A DNA stretch of 7,453 nucleotides from Lachnospiraceae bacterium UBA7480 (GTDB lineage: Bacteria > Bacillota > Clostridia > Lachnospirales > Lachnospiraceae), in assembly GCA_002479655.1 (NCBI GenBank), contig DLOQ01000077.1, positions 32,122 through 39,574 of the forward strand, read 5' to 3'. This document shows positions 5,812 to 7,453 of this stretch, one piece after another. The stretch's first letter is position 1, and each line of letters begins with the position of its first letter. The notes beneath the pieces were generated by a model. The model did no database searches, was not told the origin of the DNA, and worked only from the letters and a program-made list of their open reading frames with translations. The position numbers were made by a program, and so were the translations under genes.

Positions 5812-6042
5812 TTATGATTGAGGATAACGCATAAGAAGCTTATCCCACTGCTTATTTGTCATCGCACCGTCAGCCACGCACAATTTGGCAAGCACATCAA
5901 TCATTTCCACAAGGTTATCATAAAGTCCCTCGTCATTTCCCACCTCTATTTCCCTGTCAGCGGCTTCTGCATCCCTCATAGTATTTAGCAGCGTGATAGA
6001 AGGTATCTCAAAGTCAATTTTAACATCATAATTTACATACAT
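5812..6042 (-). CDS. 76-aa conserved-looking protein of unknown function
   Basis: A small acidic protein: 'MYVNYDVKIDFEIPSITLLN', an acidic linker (EIEVGNDEG), then 'LYDNLVEMIDVLAKLCVADG' and 'MTNKQWDKLLMRYPQS'. The C-terminal half looks like two or three packed helices with a tryptophan. It is the first gene of a minus-strand set (76 aa, 25 aa, zinc ribbon, relaxase-like start) with gaps of about 20 nt. GAGGAAG (minus strand) lies about 7 nt upstream of the ATG, and a TATAAT on the minus strand (6065-6060) could serve as -10, with only a poor -35. I do not recognise a named family, though similar small proteins sit in Lachnospiraceae mobile modules. Confidence 0.6.
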   Translation of the reverse strand: MYVNYDVKIDFEIPSITLLNTMRDAEAADREIEVGNDEGLYDNLVEMIDVLAKLCVADGAMTNKQWDKLLMRYPQS

Positions 6043-6121
6043 TATTTCTTCCTCTTTTTATTATATAACATAATCTCTAATGGAACGCAAATTTCTTTAA
6101 AAAATTTCTGATCAAGTATAG

Positions 6122-6289
6122 AAGTCTAAAGTAACATTTCTTGATGCAAAAATAACACCTGTGAAGCTATTCGGCTTTAACCCCGACGCGATCCAGCATA
6201 GTGCCGGTACGGATACTTCAACAGATGTTATTAAAATTAGTGTACCACAGATGTATAATGTAATCAAGATGTACGAGCAAATATTATAA
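6122..6289 (+). pseudogene. Orphan 3' gene fragment
   Basis: An open frame from just after a TAG at 6119-6121 to TAA at 6287-6289 reads 'VTFLDAKITPVKLFGFNPDA', 'IQHSAGTDTSTDVIKISVPQ', 'MYNVIKMYEQIL'. It has protein-like composition and a less AT-rich core than its surroundings, but no start codon with a ribosome site. It therefore looks like the last 55 codons of a gene whose front is lost. It ends 11 nt from the end of the opposing nucleotidyltransferase remnant, so both genes were probably truncated at or near the same breakpoint. Family not recognised. Confidence 0.45.
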
Positions 6290-6300
6290 AAGCTTTTTTG

Positions 6301-6613
6301 CTAATATTTCGACACAGAAACAAGTTTAGAAGAATATGACGCTAAAAATCTAAAATCACTATTCATCCAATCTTGAGCTAATGAAAAATCTTTAACCACA
6401 AGATTAATAATTTCTTTCAAATCACTAATTGGAGTTGTTATCACGTCAGAATCTTTTGTAATGCTCCGAAATCCATAATTAATTAAAATACTTCCTCCGC
6501 CCACAATTGTAATCTCAATTGGCGTATTTTTTGTTCATTTTCTTATAATACTTTGCAAATGCGTTCAAAATATCATCAATATTTTTCTTTGATAAAAGTT
6601 CTTCATCAGCCAC
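6301..6613 (-). pseudogene. DUF6036/AbiEii-like nucleotidyltransferase, frameshifted and truncated
   Basis: From GTG 6613 the minus strand reads VADEELLSKKNIDDILNAFA, 'KYYKKMNK' and then leaves frame. In the neighbouring frame it continues 'TPIEITIVGGGSILINYGFR', 'SITKDSDVI' and 'LAQDWMNSDFRFLASYSSKL'. The GGGS followed by T-K-D-S-D is the nucleotidyltransferase active-site signature, and 'DWMNSDF...SYS.KL' is typical of DUF6036, relatives of the AbiEii toxin/MNT fold. The two frames join if one base is dropped from the T6 run at 6527-6532. The protein also stops early (TAG 6301-6303), about 100 residues into a family usually near 180 or more. AAGGTGG upstream is a fair ribosome site, 12 nt after the partner gene's stop. 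It is probably dead, unless slippage in the homopolymer restores the frame. Confidence 0.65.
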
Positions 6614-6625
6614 TATATCACCACC

Positions 6626-6979
6626 TTAACATACATCATAAATTGATATCTCATAAATATTATGCCTTTTAAATTCTGGCATGTAATCATAATTTTCAAG
6701 TTTATGTGATTGTGATAAATAAATCGGTTCTTCAAATACAATTTGGCGATAATAGTTATATTCCACACATAATGGAATTTCATACTTCTCACATAACATA
6801 TCAAGGCAAACAAGAGAATAGACACATTTCAGATATTCCCCTTTTTCAAAATAATTTTCAATATAATTTTCTGATACAAATTCCTGAATAAATTTCAGCT
6901 CTGAGCTTCTAATCTTATGCTGGATCATGCTGCGAAACAAATAAAAATTATTAGTTGTTATATTCATATCATAACTCAT
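6626..6979 (-). CDS. 117-aa partner of the DUF6036-like nucleotidyltransferase
   Basis: A predicted mostly helical soluble protein: 'MSYDMNITTNNFYLFRSMIQ', 'IRSSELKFIQEFVSENYIEN', 'EYLKCVYSLVCLDMLCEKYE' and a final 'FKRHNIYEISIYDVC'. Small proteins of this shape precede DUF6036 nucleotidyltransferase genes in Clostridia, and the pair resembles a two-gene toxin-antitoxin or abortive-infection unit; that role is inference. Start choice: ATG 6979 has GGAG (minus strand 6991-6988) 8 nt upstream. The frame also opens at 7033 with 18 more residues, but no ribosome site is seen there. Low-GC codon use differs from the backbone genes, consistent with horizontal transfer. This member of the pair appears intact. 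Confidence 0.6.
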   Translation of the reverse strand: MSYDMNITTNNFYLFRSMIQHKIRSSELKFIQEFVSENYIENYFEKGEYLKCVYSLVCLDMLCEKYEIPLCVEYNYYRQIVFEEPIYLSQSHKLENYDYMPEFKRHNIYEISIYDVC

Positions 6980-7046
6980 ATTATGGACTCCATTCCTTAC
7001 AATAATTTTCAGTACCCCTACTATCCTTTTCATATCTATATTTTAT

Positions 7047-7055
7047 ATTATAACA
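7047..7055 (-). promoter_or_regulatory. Extended -10 promoter candidate for the 117-aa gene
   Basis: On the minus strand TGTTATAAT (7055-7047) gives a perfect -10 with extended TG. No convincing -35 is present at 16-18 bp; the region there is T/C-rich on the + strand. Transcription would start near 7040, about 60 nt before ATG 6979. Confidence 0.4.
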
Positions 7056-7124
7056 TACTTTCGCTAATTTTCTTTTCTCTTTCCTCTTTCCTACAAAAAC
7101 ATTACCCTAGCCCTCCAAAAATTT

Positions 7125-7169
7125 TTCAATAACTTCAATAACTTCATTTGCTTCAATAACTTCAAAAAT
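7125..7169 (+). repeat. 9-bp tandem repeat, five units
   Basis: Units are TTCAATAAC, TTCAATAAC, TTCATTTGC, TTCAATAAC and TTCAAAAAT: three perfect copies and two degenerate ones, in register. Read on the minus strand it could encode 'EVIEANEVIEVIEKFLEG' before a stop, but a stop also lies about 30 nt upstream in that frame and no start signal is seen. It is treated as a non-coding repeat. Confidence 0.6.
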
Positions 7170-7190
7170 AAACAAATAAACAAGTCATAT

Positions 7191-7219
7191 TTGACAAAAA
7201 GGGAAAAGCGTGATATGTT
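7191..7219 (+). promoter_or_regulatory. Strong promoter upstream of the twin-repeat RNA candidate
   Basis: A perfect TTGACA (7191-7196), 17-bp spacer and TATGTT (7214-7219, four of six) with extended -10 TGA at 7211-7213. No coding ORF starts downstream, so the transcript starting near 7226 would be non-coding. Confidence 0.6.
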
Positions 7220-7268
7220 AAATCCAGTCAGATATATATCTGCGTATGGAGACTTTAAGTTTCTGTAA

Positions 7269-7336
7269 AGAGCGGGTGAACCCTACCGATTAAGTGGGAC
7301 CGATAAGAGCGCGTGAACCCTACCGGTTAAGTGGGA
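7269..7336 (+). repeat. Two 31-bp direct repeats (29/31 identical)
   Basis: Copies at 7269-7299 and 7306-7336 share the core GTGAACCCTACCG and TTAAGTGGGA. They differ only at position 7 (G/C) and within the loop (A/G). The 6-bp gap makes the period 37, not a multiple of three, which speaks against a coding repeat. Confidence 0.85.
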
Positions 7337-7345
7337 TAGATTTTT

Positions 7346-7377
7346 AAAGGCTGCGACAATATGCAGCCTTTATTCTT
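7346..7377 (+). terminator. Terminator of the small RNA candidate
   Basis: Perfect 9-bp stem AAAGGCTGC (7346-7354) and GCAGCCTTT (7363-7371) with an 8-nt loop, followed by a T-rich run TTTATTCTT at 7369-7377. On the minus strand the bases after the stem are A-rich, so it works only for + strand transcripts. Confidence 0.7.
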
Positions 7378-7410
7378 ATAAAGACCTTTTAAGGTCTTTA
7401 TAAGAATAAA
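7369..7410. repeat. 42-bp inverted repeat (20-bp arms, 2-bp centre)
   Basis: The arms 7369-7388 and 7391-7410 are exact reverse complements, separated only by TT. The left arm begins inside the 3' strand of the preceding terminator, so the two stems cannot form in full at the same time. No T-run follows on the + strand, so it is a poor terminator in that direction. It could be a binding dyad, a cruciform, or the trace of an element end. From 7411 to 7453 nothing further is recognised. Confidence 0.8.
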
Positions 7411-7453
7411 GCAGAAAAAGGAACCGGTCGCTAATACAGGCATTTCTAAGAAA

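Larger units (their letters stand above)
7226..7377 (+). ncRNA. Candidate small RNA with twin hairpin repeats
   Basis: About 150 nt between a good promoter and a terminator, with no credible ORF. In order: a perfect 14-bp palindrome CAGATATATATCTG (7229-7242) near the predicted 5' end; a weak CTTTA/TAAAG stem (7253-7270); two 31-nt direct repeats (7269-7299 and 7306-7336, 29 of 31 identical, period 37); and the terminator stem 7346-7371. Each repeat can form a stem CCC(T)AC / GTGGG with a bulged T and a seven-base loop CG(A/G)TTAA; one of the two differences lies inside this loop, while the stem is unchanged. GGGTGAACCC in copy 1 is a competing small hairpin that copy 2 lacks. Twin hairpins could be a tandem binding site for protein or ligand, or an antisense RNA. 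I do not recognise a named RNA family. Confidence 0.45.

Noticed and set aside
6286..6297. AAAAGCTTTT palindrome between the two convergent remnants as a terminator
   Set aside because: There are no loop bases and only A/T pairs around a GC core; a stable hairpin is unlikely.
6917..7132. 71-codon + strand frame over the AT-rich right side
   Set aside because: Phe/Ile/Tyr-rich low-complexity translation without a ribosome site; opposite the 117-aa gene and its promoter.
7269..7336. CRISPR array
   Set aside because: Only two copies, a 6-bp gap far too short for a spacer, and no cas genes; the repeats fit an RNA with twin hairpins better.

Overview
The window looks like chromosomal DNA of a Gram-positive anaerobe of the Clostridia, most likely Lachnospiraceae. 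This is inferred from gene content (ECF-type uptake component, DUF2812 protein, paaK followed by a two-ACT-domain gene, large serine recombinase remnant), strong AGGAGG-type ribosome binding sites and AT-rich gaps. No species call is possible from sequence alone.

Positions 1-4221 are ordinary chromosomal backbone, all genes on the + strand. The 3' end of a gene (possibly DUF4430) is followed by an ECF transporter S-component-like membrane protein. A short antisense scrap of an XRE-type regulator lies next to a good sigma-A promoter. That promoter drives a DUF2812 membrane protein and then a membrane-anchored zinc-ribbon protein. After an A-rich repeated spacer comes a phenylacetate-CoA ligase gene (paaK) and a double-ACT-domain protein, closed by a strong bidirectional terminator.

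Positions 4219-7033 look like a decayed mobile island. The left edge is a clear scar: the last 47 codons of a polysaccharide-deacetylase-like gene (- strand) run head-on into the C-terminal half of a large serine recombinase (+ strand) that has lost its catalytic domain and carries a one-base frameshift. Next, a textbook promoter drives an intact 105-aa protein of unknown function and a 25-codon ORF. Facing it on the - strand is the start of what resembles a conjugative/mobilisable module: a 76-aa protein, a 25-aa ORF, a 72-aa zinc-ribbon protein and about 37 codons resembling a relaxase N-terminus. Further right are an orphan 3' gene fragment (+) and, on the - strand, a two-gene pair: a 117-aa protein and a frameshifted, truncated DUF6036/AbiEii-like nucleotidyltransferase.

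Positions 7034-7453 contain no gene. They hold a 9-bp tandem repeat and then what looks like a self-contained small RNA unit: consensus -35 with extended -10, a 14-bp palindrome near the predicted 5' end, two 31-nt near-identical repeats each foldable into the same bulged hairpin, and a terminator. A 42-bp inverted repeat overlaps the terminator. This small RNA candidate is the best lead for something undescribed.
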